Assembly: GCA_017311185.1 (NCBI GenBank)
Contig: JAESUZ010000132.1
Span: 744,001-808,000 of the forward strand
Direction of reading: 5' to 3'
From: Proteles cristata cristata
Taxonomy: Eukaryota > Chordata > Mammalia > Carnivora > Hyaenidae
DNA: 64,000 bases
Position numbers and translations under genes: made by a program. This document shows positions 12,081-25,000 of the stretch, one piece after another. The notes under the pieces were generated by a model, which did not search any database, was not told the origin of the DNA, and saw nothing but the letters and a program-made list of their open reading frames with translations. The first letter of the stretch is position 1; the number at the start of each line of letters is the position of its first letter.

Positions 12081-12700
12081 GTGAGTCCTGGCTCCCTGGC
12101 TCGTCGCGTCAGAGAAATCGCGCCCCTTCGTCACCCTCCTGTCCGGGGGTCCCAGCTCCGAGCTGATGCTGCCCGGAGTCGTCCCGGTACGCCCCCGGAG
12201 CGCGCGCTGGTGTGAGCGTGCGAGATTTTGGAGAGGAATTTGTTCTCCAAGACTCCGACTTGGGGCGCCCGGGTGGTCTGGACACCGGTGCCTTGACCCT
12301 CTGTGGCCGCAGGTGTGAGCTGTCTGGCCTCAGTTTCCCTCCGACTTTTGTAAGCCAGACTGCTGCCCGTCATTGTTCTCGCTGTCAAATGGGGGAGCTT
12401 TGTGATGGCTGCCAAGTTGAGGTGTGTTCTCTTTATCCCGTTTTACAAAAAGAACAAAGCCTCTAAGGCTGACCCCGGACAACCACCTCTCTACCCCCTA
12501 CTTCACGTTGAGGCACTGATTTTTTTTTTTTTATTGAGTAGTATTTTATTGTACAGGAGCCACGCCCTGGTTTCTTAAAGGCGCCTTGCACTCTGTTTGG
12601 CCATGTGTTATCTCTGCAGCTGGTGTGTGGGAGGCCTTCTGTGAGCCACCTATTTTTTCCTGCCTCTTGATACATACTCCTACCCCCATCAAGGATTCAG
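12081..12700 (+). other. VASH1: Candidate 5'UTR intron of VASH1
   Basis: A strong donor (CCAGCT|GTGAGT) at 12081 and an acceptor with a pyrimidine-rich tract ending ...ggattcag at 12700 would define a 620-bp intron directly before the known ATG. I recall VASH1 being described with eight exons; seven are coding here, which would fit one leader exon. Inside lies a run of T (about 12521-12532) next to a short AT-rich stretch. The intron is inferred, not shown. Confidence 0.5.
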
Positions 12701-12702
12701 GG

Positions 12703-13005
12703 ATGCCAGGGGGGAAGAAGGTGGTCGGGGGTGGCAGCAGCGGTGCACCCCCCACTGCCGCTGCGGCCCCCCCTGGGGTCAGACGCCTGGAGACCAGCGA
12801 AGGGGCCTCAGCCCAGAGAGATGATGAGCCAGAGGAGGAAGGGGAAGAGGACCTGCGAGATGGAGGCGTCCCCTTCTTTGTCAACCGGGGTGGGCTGCCT
12901 GTGGACGAGGCCACCTGGGAAAGGATGTGGAAGCACGTGGCCAAGATCCACCCCGATGGAGAGAAGGTGGCCCAGCGGATCCGAGGGGCCACAGACCTGC
13001 CCAAG
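12703..13005 (+). CDS. VASH1: VASH1 coding exon 1 (residues 1-101)
   Basis: It starts with MPGGKK and ends ...ATDLPK before the donor AAG|gtaagg at 13006; intron phase 0. It encodes the Gly/Ala-rich head, an acidic stretch (EEEGEEDL) and the start of the folded domain ([20 protein letters not shown]). An acceptor-like pyrimidine tract followed by CAG ends at 12700, only two bases before the ATG, so the exon probably begins at 12701 after a 5'UTR intron. Confidence 0.96.
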
Positions 13006-16000
13006 GTAAGGATTGTGTATGTGTGTGTGTTGGGGGAAGTGGTATCTCAAGTTTTGGCAGTCTTGGGGCTGGGAGGGCAAAATCGTATTTTTCCTTGGTG
13101 GGGTAGGGGACCACTGGCATGGTAACACTTTAAAAATACAGACAGATTGTGCCTCTCCAGAAGAACTTTCGCTCATCTGCCCTTGAGGTTCTGTGAGGTC
13201 CACATGCCCTGTTTCCAGGAGGCTCACTTTCATCCCTTTTTATTTATTTATTTTTATGTTTTTAAAAATCCTTATTTATTGATTTTGAGAGAGAGAGAGA
13301 AAGAGCATGAGCGGTGTGGGGGTAGGGGTGGGGAGGAGTGCGCATAGAGAGAGGGAGAGAGAGAATCCCAAGTAGGCTTCTAGCTGTCAGCATCAAGTCC
13401 AACATAGGTCTTGATCTCACCAACTCAGGTCAGATCATGACCTGAGCCAAAATTCAGAGTCAGACACTTAACCGACTGAGCCACTCAGGCACCACTTCCA
13501 TCCCCTTTCAAATACCAGTGTTTTGTGGGCAGGGCAGCAGATTAACAAGTACACTAATGTGGCTTTACCTCTTATTTGCTAAGCCGTTGAACTGTGGGCA
13601 GAGACATAATAAATGACTAAGGAGGATACAGGGCTTCCGATATTGAGAAAATATTTTTATGCCTTATCCCACCGAGTTCTCCAGCAGCCTTGTGAAACAA
13701 GGGTGGCTTGGGGCCCCATTTTACAGATAGAAAAGCTGAAAACTCAGGATCCCACAGCTAGTAAGTGGCAGAGCCAGGACTCAACGTCAGGTCTTAGAGC
13801 TCCATGTCCTCTGCTCTGCTGGACTCTCGATTCAGGGCAGTTAGAAAAAGGTCTGTGGAAAGGAGTAAAGTGAAATAATCTTTCGGTGGAGGGCTGTCTC
13901 CATGATGGCTGTCCTTGAGTCGCGTCACCCGTGAAGGCTGAGGCTGTGTCTCCTTCATCTTTGTCTTTCCTGGGCCTTCTGTGCCCCTGGCACAGAACAG
14001 GCACTTGTGTGTGTTTGCCGAATGAAAGAGTGCTTGAGACTTCCACGCACGTGATCTTTGTTTTTTTTGTTTGTTTTTATTTTTATTTTTTTTACATTTT
14101 TTATTTATTTTTGAGAGACAGAATGAGACAGAGCATGAACCGGGGAGGGGCAGAGAGAGAGAAAGAGACACAGAATCCAAAACAGGCTCCAGGCTCTGAG
14201 CAAGCATTCAGCACAGAGCCTGCCACAGGGCTCAAACCCATGAACCGTGAGATCATACCTGAGTCAAAGTCCGATGCTCAACCGACTGAGCCACTCAGGC
14301 GCCCCTGATCTTTGGTTTTGTAATGTTATGGTTAAGATTGAAGAACCACTTTCCCAGATGCAGAGGCCTGAAATGTCCAGAGAAGAGCCCTTCGGACAAA
14401 GGTCAGAGTCCAGGGTTTGGTTGTGCATGCTCAGTTGGAAAGTAAGGGGGGCAGGGAGAGTGGCTGTTACTGTGGAGGAGACGTGGAGATGGCCTGTTTC
14501 ATTTCATTTCTACCAAGCTATTGGAAGAGCCATCAGAAACTGTCTTCTTGGAAAAAAGAATTCAGAGGTTGAAGGTTGAGCAACAGCTTAATATTTCCAG
14601 GGGAAATAAAACCGCTGCGTAATTGTCCTGTGTATGAACTTGGAATTTATTCAGCTAATCCCCTATGATTGGACATGGTTTCTAATATTTTATTCTTTTT
14701 TTTTATTTGTTTTTTTAATGTACATCCAAGTTAGCACATAGTGCAACAATAATTTCAGGAGTAGATTCCTTAATCCCCCTTCCCCATTTAGCCCATCCCC
14801 CCTCCCACAAGCCCTCCAGCAACCCTCTGTCTGTTCTCCATATTTAAGAGTCTCTTATGTTTTGTCCCCCTCCCTGTTTTTATATTACTTTTGCTTCCCT
14901 TCCCTTATGTTCATCTGTTTTGTATCTTAAAGTCCTCATATGAGTGAAGTCATATGATATTTGTCTTTCTCTAGCTTCACTTAGCATAATACCCCCCAGT
15001 TCCATCCACGTAATTGCAAATGGCAAGATTTCATTTCTTTTTGATTGTCGAGTAATACTCCACCGTATCTAATGTTTTATTCTTAAGATGAGCGCTGTGG
15101 CGAACATTCTAAAACATAAATTTGAGGGTCCATCCCTGGTTCTTTCCTTGGGATAAATTCCCGGAAAGGAAGCACGGCACCAAAGAATATGGATATTGGT
15201 TTTGATCATCCACCTATCTGTGTGAACTCAAGCAGGCCCTCAACCTGTCTGAGCCACAATTTTCTCATCTGTACAATGGAGTGGATTGTGGTCAGAGTTA
15301 AATGAGAGACTGTGTGTTAAAGCATTTCACCCGTAGTCAAGTCTCAAGCCAGGAGTTGTTATCAGATGTCCATTCCCTCTTTTTTCACGTCTTTCCTCAG
15401 GAAGCAGGGGGCGGCTAGACCTCACTCAGCATCCGCAGCACTAGGGCCAGGGCCACACGTCTCTCCTACAGCAGCAAGCTGGTGACTGGCACACAGCTCT
15501 CCTGCTACCTTGCTTGTATTTAAATCAGGCTGTGTGAGAGGGTGAATAGTTCCCTGTAAAACGGATACCACTCCTGGAGACTGAAATAAGTCAACAGATT
15601 CGTTAGTGACCGGTCTGTCATGTTGTCTTGCCATCTTCAGCCTTCACATATAGGAAAGACACCCATGCAGAAATGAAGCCAGTGTCTGGGCGGTGGGGGG
15701 TGGGCATGTCAAGACTGAGGAATGTGGTGGAGTGGAAGGGGTGTTGTGAGCAGACTGGGAAAATTCTACACTTGCCCTTAAGCCACGGGACAAATGGTAC
15801 AGAGAGAGGACCTTACATGTCTGTATGAGGTTCCTTTGAGACCTTAGGTCCGAGTAGAAAAGTGGAGTCTGGGAACCACCGGTGGTTGGATATCAGAGTG
15901 GCGGCAGCAGAGAGGACCGTGCACCGGGCCGGCCCCTCCCTGATGGCCGTGCCCTTGGCATTCTCTTCAGAGGTCACATCATGGTGGGCCCGAGAGCTGT

Positions 16001-19000
16001 TTCGTTGGGATGATGTGATGTTTTAAAAGGTTGCTGGAGCCAGAATGTATAATTGGGAGATTTCACACAAAGATCCAGATTTGGGGCGTCTTTTCAGAAA
16101 ATGAGAGGATGCGGGAACAGAGACTCTGTGATCCCACATAGCAGCTCGCAGCTGGAGCTGAGGAGTGGTCCCCCCTCCTCCGGTTGGCCCCAGTCCCCAC
16201 CACGGCGCCCCACCCCACCCCCTCCACCCCCCCCCCACCCCGGCTGCCTTCCCCATGTGAGCTACTTGCCCTGCCCCTGCTGGCAATTCAGTCTGGGAGC
16301 CCTGCAGTGTCGTGTGACAAAAAGAGCTTGGCAGAAAAATCCAGCACATTCAAACCCTAGTTCTCTCAGAGCCTTTTTGTGAGGAAGGCATGTGACCTCC
16401 TTGTGCCTCAGTTTCCTCAGCTGTTAAATGGGGATAATAGCCTTACTAGTGTCCAAGGGACTTGGGGAGGAATTAATGAAGTCAGGCACCTGAAACAGGT
16501 GAGCATGTCACGTGTACCCAGCAGGTGGAGCAAGGACTGAGGGTGCAGCAGCCACCCCACAGATGCTCTGGGGGAACATCCTTCAAGATGATGATACAGT
16601 TTGTTGAAGGGCAGCCATTTCTTTTTCTTTTTTTAATTTTTTTAAAGTTTATTTATCTTTGAGAGAGAGAGAGAGCATGAGCAAGGGAGGGACAGAGAGA
16701 GGGAGACACAATCTGAAACAGGCTCCAGGCTCTGAGCTGTCAGCACAGAGCCCGACGCGGGGCTCAAACTCACAAGCCGTGAAATCAAGAGCTGAGCCTA
16801 AGTCAGAAGCCCAACCTACTGAGCCTACCAGGCGCCCCTGAAGGGCAGCCATTTCTAAAAGGATCTCAAGTCCAGGAATAGTTTGTGTTCGTTCATAAGA
16901 ATTGCTCCTTGATGTTCCAAGCTGTCACCGCTTTTAAAAGCCCGGTGGCCACTCCTCCCAGACCCAGCTGCTGAAGGTCTTCTGACTGTGGCTCTGACCA
17001 TGGAGCTTCTCCAGAGTGGGAGTGTGGACACCTCTTCCAAAAAGGTAACGCTGGCAGCAGCAGCAGCCTGTGCTGACCAGTCACTTTGGCACACACTGCA
17101 ATGACACCGAGCAGGACTCGAGCCTCTGCTGCAGGCCAGCCCCTATTCTAAGGCCTCAGCATGTAGCATCTCATTGATGCTCTGAGATTGTCTCTCCTCT
17201 GCGGCCCATTTCACCAACGAGGCATCTGAGGCACAGAAAGATGTGAGGGAACTTGATGTCAGACAGTGGATGGCAGAGCTGGGATTTGGGCAGTGGTGGT
17301 CTGGTTCCGAAGCCAGCTCTATGACCTCCAGGCTGTCCCCCAGGCTCTCCTGCCTCTTGCCCCCACATTTCACATGCTGTGACGTACTGCACTTAACCCA
17401 ACCCCTTGACACCTCCTGGATCCTGGTTTGGAGGGAGGGGGGCAAATCCAGGCCACCAGTCCTAACGTGGACCTGGTCATTTGGATGCACAGAATCCTGC
17501 TTACTTGTTCTTCAGTGAATGAGCGTGTATGTGAACATTCAGAACAGCGTCTGCACTGATGAGCACAGGTTACCATGAGTCATACGGCTGGCCGGGTTGC
17601 TCCTTCCAGCTAAGTCCCTGTGCTGGCGGCCCTGGAGGGCCTGCCTGTGAATCTCACGTCTTCTTTTTTTGTATGTCTCTTGGAATCATTTCCTTGCCCC
17701 AGAGTGACCAGTTCCTAGGTTCCCTTCAGGATGGCAGGTGAGGCCCTGATACATGGCCGGCTCTGGTAAGTGCAGGTGGAGGGTCCTCTGTCTGGAGCTC
17801 CCTCCTTGTTTGGAGTGTCCCAGGGGAGGGCATATTTTCCGTCTCTCTCCAGAGCTCCTGGAAGTCCCTGAATGGCCTCACTTGAGACAATGGCGACCCA
17901 TTTGCCTCTCAGGGACCTTCCACCTGAGGATGTCAGGCACCATTCTGTTCTCAGTACAGCGTGAAAGAATTTGTCCAATTCCTCTCCCACCTCCCCACTA
18001 ACCCATATTCTGACACGGGGGGAGGCTAGGATAGACCCTCAGAGAGTTCTGGAACTCATCTGGCACAGAGTGGTCAGGAAGAGGGAGAGCCCCTCCCACC
18101 CCCTACCCCATCTTGGGCTTTTATCTCCCTGGTGACTGTAAGTGGTGGCGTCAGTTTGGGCAGCAGTATAATGTGAAAAGGGGAAATAGCTTCCTCCAGA
18201 GAGGTGTCAGCTGCTCGGGACTGCCCAGACAGGAAGAAGGAGACCAGCAAGGAAGGGACAGGAAGTTCATGCAGAACTGTGTTCTGGACTCTCCCAACCA
18301 GACCTTCCCTCCTGCATTTTCACCCTCAAATGCGAGTAGGTGTCTGTCATAGCCTGTCCTTTGTCTCCATCATCAGTGGCACCCCAGACATGAGTGTGCA
18401 GTGATCAGTGGTGTGTCCCCTCCCTCCACATTAGAGGCCCCCCTCGTTTCAAAGGCTGTGCCCTGTGGGCTGGGCTTCTCACCACAGAGAGACCCTCCCC
18501 CACCCCAGCCCTGCCCCAAGTTCACACAGGGCACCTGCTTTACCCTTTCCCTCACACATACTCCTATCCATGCAGACTGACACCCTCAGCAGCCCCCGTC
18601 CGCTGGGTGGGCCCTGTGTGAACTTGGGTGGGGGGGTGCTGGGTGGAGCCTCGGAGTGGGGGAGACCTCTCTGTGAGGAGCCTGAGGCCATCTCCCAGCA
18701 GCATATCCTGGTGGCCAAGGGGGAGCCTAGGCAGGTGGGCCTTGTGTCCTGGAAGTCTAGTTCTACCTAAAGAAGTGCTGCAGCCCCAGAGGGCCCCAGC
18801 TGGTGCTTCTCTCGGCCACCTCAGCCTCACTGAATCGACGCAGCTGAACGGCGAGGACACAGGCTCCCCGGGCCCGAGAAGGGGGCCTGCGGCCTGGGGC
18901 ACACACAGTGTAGTGGCCGCTCTCCTGAAGGCTGCCTGGTTGCTCATCTGTGGCTCCTGACTTGAGCCCTGGCAGCTGGGCAGCCCACTGGTTCCAGCGA

Positions 19001-22000
19001 TCAGGAAGCGCCTGCCTGGCACCCCCAACTCTCCCCATCCTGGGCCCAGGGCTGGAAAGTCTCTTCCAGTGAGGAGGGAAGCCCGGTTACCTGGGGGCTC
19101 ATATTGCCCGCAGAGGTTGAGCTGGCAGGAAACGGAGGGTGTAGACGGGGGCACTGGGGCTTTCGTGCCCCCCGAAGCCGCGAGGCCATGGCAGACAGAC
19201 CCACAGCAAGACCTGCCCCGAGTCAAGCCCCTCCAGCCAGCTAGCGCTGCCCCACTCAGCTTGCCACTGGAGGGCCTGTGCCTTCCCATTGCCGTGATCC
19301 TGGGGTGCGCTCACCTTCATGGGAGGGGTCCTCCCAGCCCAGGCAAGGCAGGGAGGGAAGGGGACACCAGGCAAATTAGTTTTGATAGAGCACTTGAACC
19401 AGAGCAAACCCCAAATGCAAATGAACTTCACCCCAATATGGACATTCTTGTGAAGCCGTGAAATTGGTGAATTCAAATTGTTAACGTGAAGTTTTTAAAA
19501 TTCAGAACCAATGGTGAGGCAGCCTGTGTTTTCTACAGTTATTCATGAGGCATAAAATTCAAACCTCACCCTAAGCTCCATGTTGGGAATGCCATCAAGT
19601 GCCAGGAAGGAGAGGAATGGCCATGGTGGGGGACCTGACCGGAGTCTCTGGAAGGAGTTGCCAAGGACAGAGGCTCAGGATAGGAGGGAAGGGGGAGGCC
19701 GTCTCTGGGTGGCAGCTTCTCTGGGGGCTAATCCCGGGTGTCGGGTGGGCTGGAAGGTCCAGGGTGAGCCTCCCTGTAATGACCAGAGCTCTTTCTCGTC
19801 CCTAGATCCCCATACCGAGTGTGCCTACGTTCCAGCCCTCCACGCCCGTCCCTGAGCGCCTGGAAGCCGTGCAGCGCTACATCAGGGAGCTGCAGTATCC
19901 TCCCTGGTTCAGGGTCATGGCCACTGTCCGGCTGGCATGCTGCTCCAAGGCCCACGTGGGGCTTATGTTCAGACAGGGCTGCATTGGCAAAGCAGCCTGA
20001 GCCCACAGCCACGCACAGGTGACCTCTATGTCCATCTTGTGGTGCCAGCACAGCCTGGCTGCCGGAGGGTTTTATCCACGTGGTCCTCTCCACCCCCTCT
20101 CCTCCTCCTCTACATGACCGGGCCAGTGCCTCCTGAGCGACCGGCTGGTGGGGCGGCTATGTCCCGGCCCACCAGCACAGACCTCCTCTTCTGCGGTCCC
20201 TCCAGACCCAGTAGGAGAACAGAGAAGCCCCCTCGGAGCTGTTTAAAGGCTGGTTTCATGAGGGGAGGCGGATGGAGGAAAACAAGGTTTTTACACTCCA
20301 GGAGGTAACTTCTGCATCTTGGAACATTCTCCTAGTTCTTTGCCCTTCTCTTCCCTGGTAGGAGCCTGGCTGCCTAGCATGGAAACACCTGAGCCCTCTG
20401 AGCCCGGTTCCCCAGAGGCCCTGCCCTGGGCCTCTCCACCCCCTGGGCCTGCCCAGAGCTATGGGTCCTGAGTCCTCTCCCCAGGCCCTTCTAGGTGCAG
20501 ATGCGGCAGGTATGGAAGGACCAGGCATGGGTCCTGAGCAGGAGAAAAGAGAAGCTCGTTACTGGAAATTGGGCCCGGTCCTTCCATTTCCCAGTGGGGA
20601 GGCTGTGGCCCAAAGAGGGGATGCAGTTGGCTCAGGAGTGCCACCCAGCAGAGTAGCTGCATTGGACCCCTGCGCCAGCCTGCTCTCCGTTCACGCTGCT
20701 TCTCGGCTGGTTGAGAGAGAAGTGGGAGCGCTGCAGAAGGCTGCTCAGTCCCCCTGCAGAGGGCTGCTGCTCAGTCTCCCCCCACAGTGCTCTCCTCTGC
20801 TCTCAGATGTTCCAGTCTTCGGCATCCTCCAAGCACTTGCTTGTGGAAGCACTTTGTGGGCTTCTTACCCAGCCTGCACTCCAGGAGTGTTGGGCCCTGG
20901 GGGCTTGGGGATGGGTGGGGGCAGAAGGACACAGCTCTTCCAGACCAAGCTAGGAAGCCCTTAACTGGCACCCGCAGGTACAATCACACAGGGACACAGT
21001 TCTTTGAAATTAAGAAGAGCAGACCTCTGACAGGGTAAGTTTGGGGAGCACTCTGTCCCTCGGCACCCAGGTTAACAGTGCCCCCAGCTGGGTTGGAGCA
21101 CCCGTGGAGAGCCTTTGGGTGGAAGCTTATGAGGCAGGGAGGGACACTTCCAGGGGAGCCAGACAGTAGGGGCATGTACCACCGTGGGGCTCTAGGGTTG
21201 TCATACAGGGGGACCTGTGGCCAAGATAAATACCCAGGGCCCCCTTGATGGAGACCCCAACATCTGATTTCGTACAAGGCCTGGCATCTGAGAACCAGGG
21301 ACCCCATGGGAGAAAACCTCGCATTGCTCTCTTGCCCTTCCCCCACCCTTTGCAGACCTCTAGCTGGTTTCACCCCCAAAGAAGCCCCAAGGGCAAGGGA
21401 GAGGGAAGAGTGAACGCCACTCCTGGGTGTGGGGATTCCATCCAAAGCTGCCGCAGGCTTCAAATCCTGTGTTTTAAAAACGAATGTGAACTTTACAGCT
21501 TCACATGTAATCTGTCCAGGTTTGCTTTCTTACAAAACTACTTAAAATGATTTGTTTGCTGCACTGTTTCATTACCCTCCTCTCCAAACCCTCGGGTAGA
21601 ATCCAGCCTCCCTAACACAGAAGCTTTGCTCTTACTGTCCCATGGTTGCCATGTGCGGGGGACCCAGCTCCAGCCTCAGTGGGATGGAGGAATCCAGCAC
21701 CCTCCTGAGCAAAGCCCATGGCCGTCCTGCATTCCCAGGCCTGGGAGCAGCAATCAGTGAGGAGGCAGGAAACTTGCCTCAGGGATGGGCTGTCTCCAGG
21801 TGGCCTAAATTGCAAGGTCAGTAGCAGACCTGGGAGTCGCTGGGCAGTTAACTGCCTGGGATCCTGTGTCTCTGCCCTGGGCGGCTGGCCAGCTGCGGGG
21901 GAGCAGTTGTAATCAATTACAAGCTTGGAGAAGCCGTGGTTGAGTCAGGGGTGTTCACTGTTCTCTGAAAGGGCCAAGAGCAAGGCCAAGGTCCCCAGCA

Positions 22001-25000
22001 TCTTTGGCATGCTTTCCTACCGAGCCCTGCAACAGTGTCGTCATAGAAGGCTCCCCAGCCTGGTGGGTGGCAATGATCTGCCTACCAGGGTACAGCCCCC
22101 ATTCATGCTGCCCTCTCCCAGAAATCGTTGGAGCCAGAGTCTGGCGTGGGAGAAGGAAGTGAAAGCAGGGGATGGGTGGGGGAATGAGGTTTCTTCTTTA
22201 TTTTCAGTGGCTGCCTCTCCTCTCCTCCCTTAGGCTCAGGACAGACTTGTGGAGGGGGGGCAGGTGCTGGGCCTGAGCTGGAAGGGAGGGAGCTCTCTGT
22301 CCTGTAGCACTTCTAGACCTGTTTCCTCCTTCTGACCACCCTACCCGGAAGGGACTAGAAAATCTGTCCTCAATGCTCTGCCTCCCTTTCCCCAGGCTGA
22401 TGGACCTGGCCAAGGAAATGACCAAAGAGGCTCTGCCAATCAAATGCCTGGAAGCCGTGATCCTGGGAATGTATCCTTCCTAGGCCCCTGGAGACTAGGG
22501 ACAGGTGGGCTCAGCCCTTCTGAGCCTCAGCTTCCTCCTGTGGAAGAGGAGGGCTGAATGAGCTCCAGGGTCCTCCCAAGAGTCATGAACTTGGTCCCAA
22601 AATGAAGGAGCTCGAGGGGGAGCTCAGTCCCCAACACGTCAGTTGCTAACTTTCCAGGCTTACTTGGGCAGCTCTTTTCTGAGTCCTGTGGATGCCATTA
22701 CTGTGTTCGCTGAAACCTGAATCAGGGCACGCTGTCTCAAAGTTCTTGTGCCATTTCTGAGAACCAGTCAGTCTGGGAGAAGTCATTTCAATGCCCAAAT
22801 GTTGGCATTTCCAGAACACATTGATCTGTGGAGATGATAGATGGGGTCTTTGAAATAGAACTGCCTTTAAAACAACAAAAGTTTCTTGGTCACCCCAACC
22901 GGAAGGCAGAACTGAGGCCTATAGCTGAGTCACCAGGTACCTCGGTAGGACAAACAACCTCTGGTCAGAGCAGGAGGGAGACCAGTGTTTATGGCCGATT
23001 CTGTGTTCCAGGAGTCCATGCCTCAGCTACAGCCTTTTGTTTTATTACAGAAAATGTTAAGCTTGTACAAACAGAACAATATAATGAATCCCATGTGCCC
23101 AATCACTCAGTCTTACCAGTTCAAAGCCAATGGTGATTCACCTCTGCCCACCCCTCCCATCTCGCCCTTTCCATAGTACCTACCAGCTCTTAAATAGTCT
23201 GTCTGCCTCCCTGGCCCCCAGTGTAGGTGCCTGGCTTAGTGCCACGGAGAGGGCAGAGGGGGTTGCTGCCTAACAGAACGAGGTGTCCACTCCCTGGAAC
23301 AGATGGAGGAGGAGAACATGGTGGTCAGGCCAGGAGCACAGCTCCCCTGAGGACTGTCATCCAAGGGGGAACACTCGCCCTGCCCCTCATGGACATCCCT
23401 ACCTTAAGTTGTACAAAGGAGCTACAGGGGCACCTCCGTCCCCTCCCACGGAGCCCCCAGGATCTCACTCCGCTGATGTGGTGGTTTGCTGACAGGCCTG
23501 CCTCTATGGAACCCACAAGCTTCACCCTGTCTGAAGGGCTCTTTGTTGGGCTGTACATGCGGCCAGCCTGAGAACTTCAGGCCGCTGCCGGCGCCTCTGT
23601 CATGCTCCCACTTTCTCTTCCTCAGGGGCACACACACCAAAGCGTAGACCCCCACCCACACCATGGGAGGGAGATGGCTCCCCACCCATGGTGCTCACGG
23701 AAAGCTGGGCCAGGCAGATCACAGGGTCCAGGAGGCTAACCAGTGGCTCCTGGACAGGAGGATGACACGAGCAGCTCCCACCTGAACTGGAGGCCCTCCT
23801 CAGTGTCCCCACAGAACTGCCACTACCCCCATTTGCTGTGCACCAGTGGACACTATACTGAATATGTTGCTGTGTCTCTTCCTTGCTGTACCCGGGGCCT
23901 GTGTGCCTTGTTCATCTCTGTGCCCTCAGACACTTGCAGGGAGTTGGGCTTAGTACATACACACTATAGCACCTTCGAGCACAGACTTCCTGAATCCCTA
24001 GCTCTGCAGTTTATCCACCGTGTGACCCCAAGCTAATTCCCTAACGTCTCCGAGCCTCGTGTCCTCTGCAGCAGGCCACAATGGTAGTGCCTGTCTCACA
24101 AGGTTGTGAGGACAACCGACCGAGTCCTTGCATATAGGACACTGGGCAGTGTCCGTACCAGGTAACTGCTCCCAGCTTTTATCTGTTCTTCTACTCATGT
24201 GTTCAAGAAGAGCTTATTGAGTAACTACTAGGTGCCTGGCTCTGTGCTGGTCCCCAGACACGATCAAGGAACATGGTCAGACAAGGTCTCCATTCTCAGA
24301 AGTTTACGTTCTAGCAGGGGGGACACAAATAAGCAAGTAAACCAAGAAAGAAGTAAAATCATTACAGAGTGGGGGAGGGGTTGCCCTGGAGAAAAGAAAC
24401 AGGAGAGCTGACTTGCGTTGGAGGGGAGGGCAGCCCTGACCGCTGAGCCCAAGGCCTGGAGCAGGCCAAGGCACACAGGGAACAGCGCTGTGGCAGAAGG
24501 GAGGAGCTGCTGTAGAAGGTTCTGGGGTGGGGCGCGGGGAGGGGGGAATCCAGGTGGATGGAGAGACTGAACAGGCAGGGCAGGCGGGGTATGAGGTGGG
24601 AGTAGGCAGCCGGTCCAGGCGGTGTTGGCCTCCTGGGCCAGGGGAGCGTGGTGTTTTGTGGGTAAGCGTGCATGTGCTTTGGCAGGGAGTGGGGCCGGTG
24701 AGAGAAAGAGTCGTCTGCATCTGGAAGGATGTATATGTAACAGAGAAAACAGGAGGTGGAGTATCTGAGAGCAAATGTAGGGGCAGGTGAGGAGAAATGA
24801 GTGTAACTGGAGGAAGGAGGGAGGGAGGGAGGGAGAGGGGTGTGGGTGGCAGGCTTCTCTCCTTCCTCCTTCAGCAGCGAGGGCCCTGGGGAGCCTTCCA
24901 GTTTGGAGTTAGCTCTTAATACTTTGTGACCCCTGCTTGGTATCATAGCAGCAGCCGCTAATCCCTGAGCACCTGGACCAGCCAGTTACTTTATTGAGCA

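Larger units (their letters stand above)
10930..12240 (+). promoter_or_regulatory. VASH1: CpG-island promoter and leader of VASH1
   Basis: The stretch is very rich in G+C and in CpG, in contrast with flanking DNA. No TATA box is evident. It contains an NRF1-type palindrome GCGCATGCGC at 11339-11348, GC-box-like runs near 11370-11395 and 11425-11440, and seven GGC units at 11434-11454. It lies just upstream of the VASH1 coding start on the same strand. The transcription start is not determined from sequence; by position it is probably in 11.3-11.8 kb. Confidence 0.85.
13006..19805 (+). other. VASH1: VASH1 intron 1 (6.8 kb)
   Basis: It runs from gtaagg to ...tccctag. It contains three antisense SINEs (13237-13493, 14061-14305, 16623-16838), an L1 3' piece (14698-15067), MIR fragments, and GC-rich unique sequence from about 17.5 to 19.4 kb. 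An antisense open frame at 18564-19289 is discussed under rejected items. Confidence 0.85.

Noticed and set aside
11075..12134. Overlapping long frames on both strands through the VASH1 CpG island
   Set aside because: Stop codons are rare in such G+C-rich DNA; frames on both strands are Arg/Pro/Gly-rich without recognisable motifs.
12586..12702. Open frame extending upstream of the VASH1 ATG in the same frame
   Set aside because: It has no ATG before 12703 (it opens with TTG), and it probably lies in a leader intron.
18564..19289. 241-codon open frame on the minus strand in VASH1 intron 1, starting with ATG
   Set aside because: Long for chance, but the region is G+C-rich, the residues are low-complexity (Gly, Pro, Ser, Arg) with no domain, and there is no promoter, poly(A) or splice context of its own.
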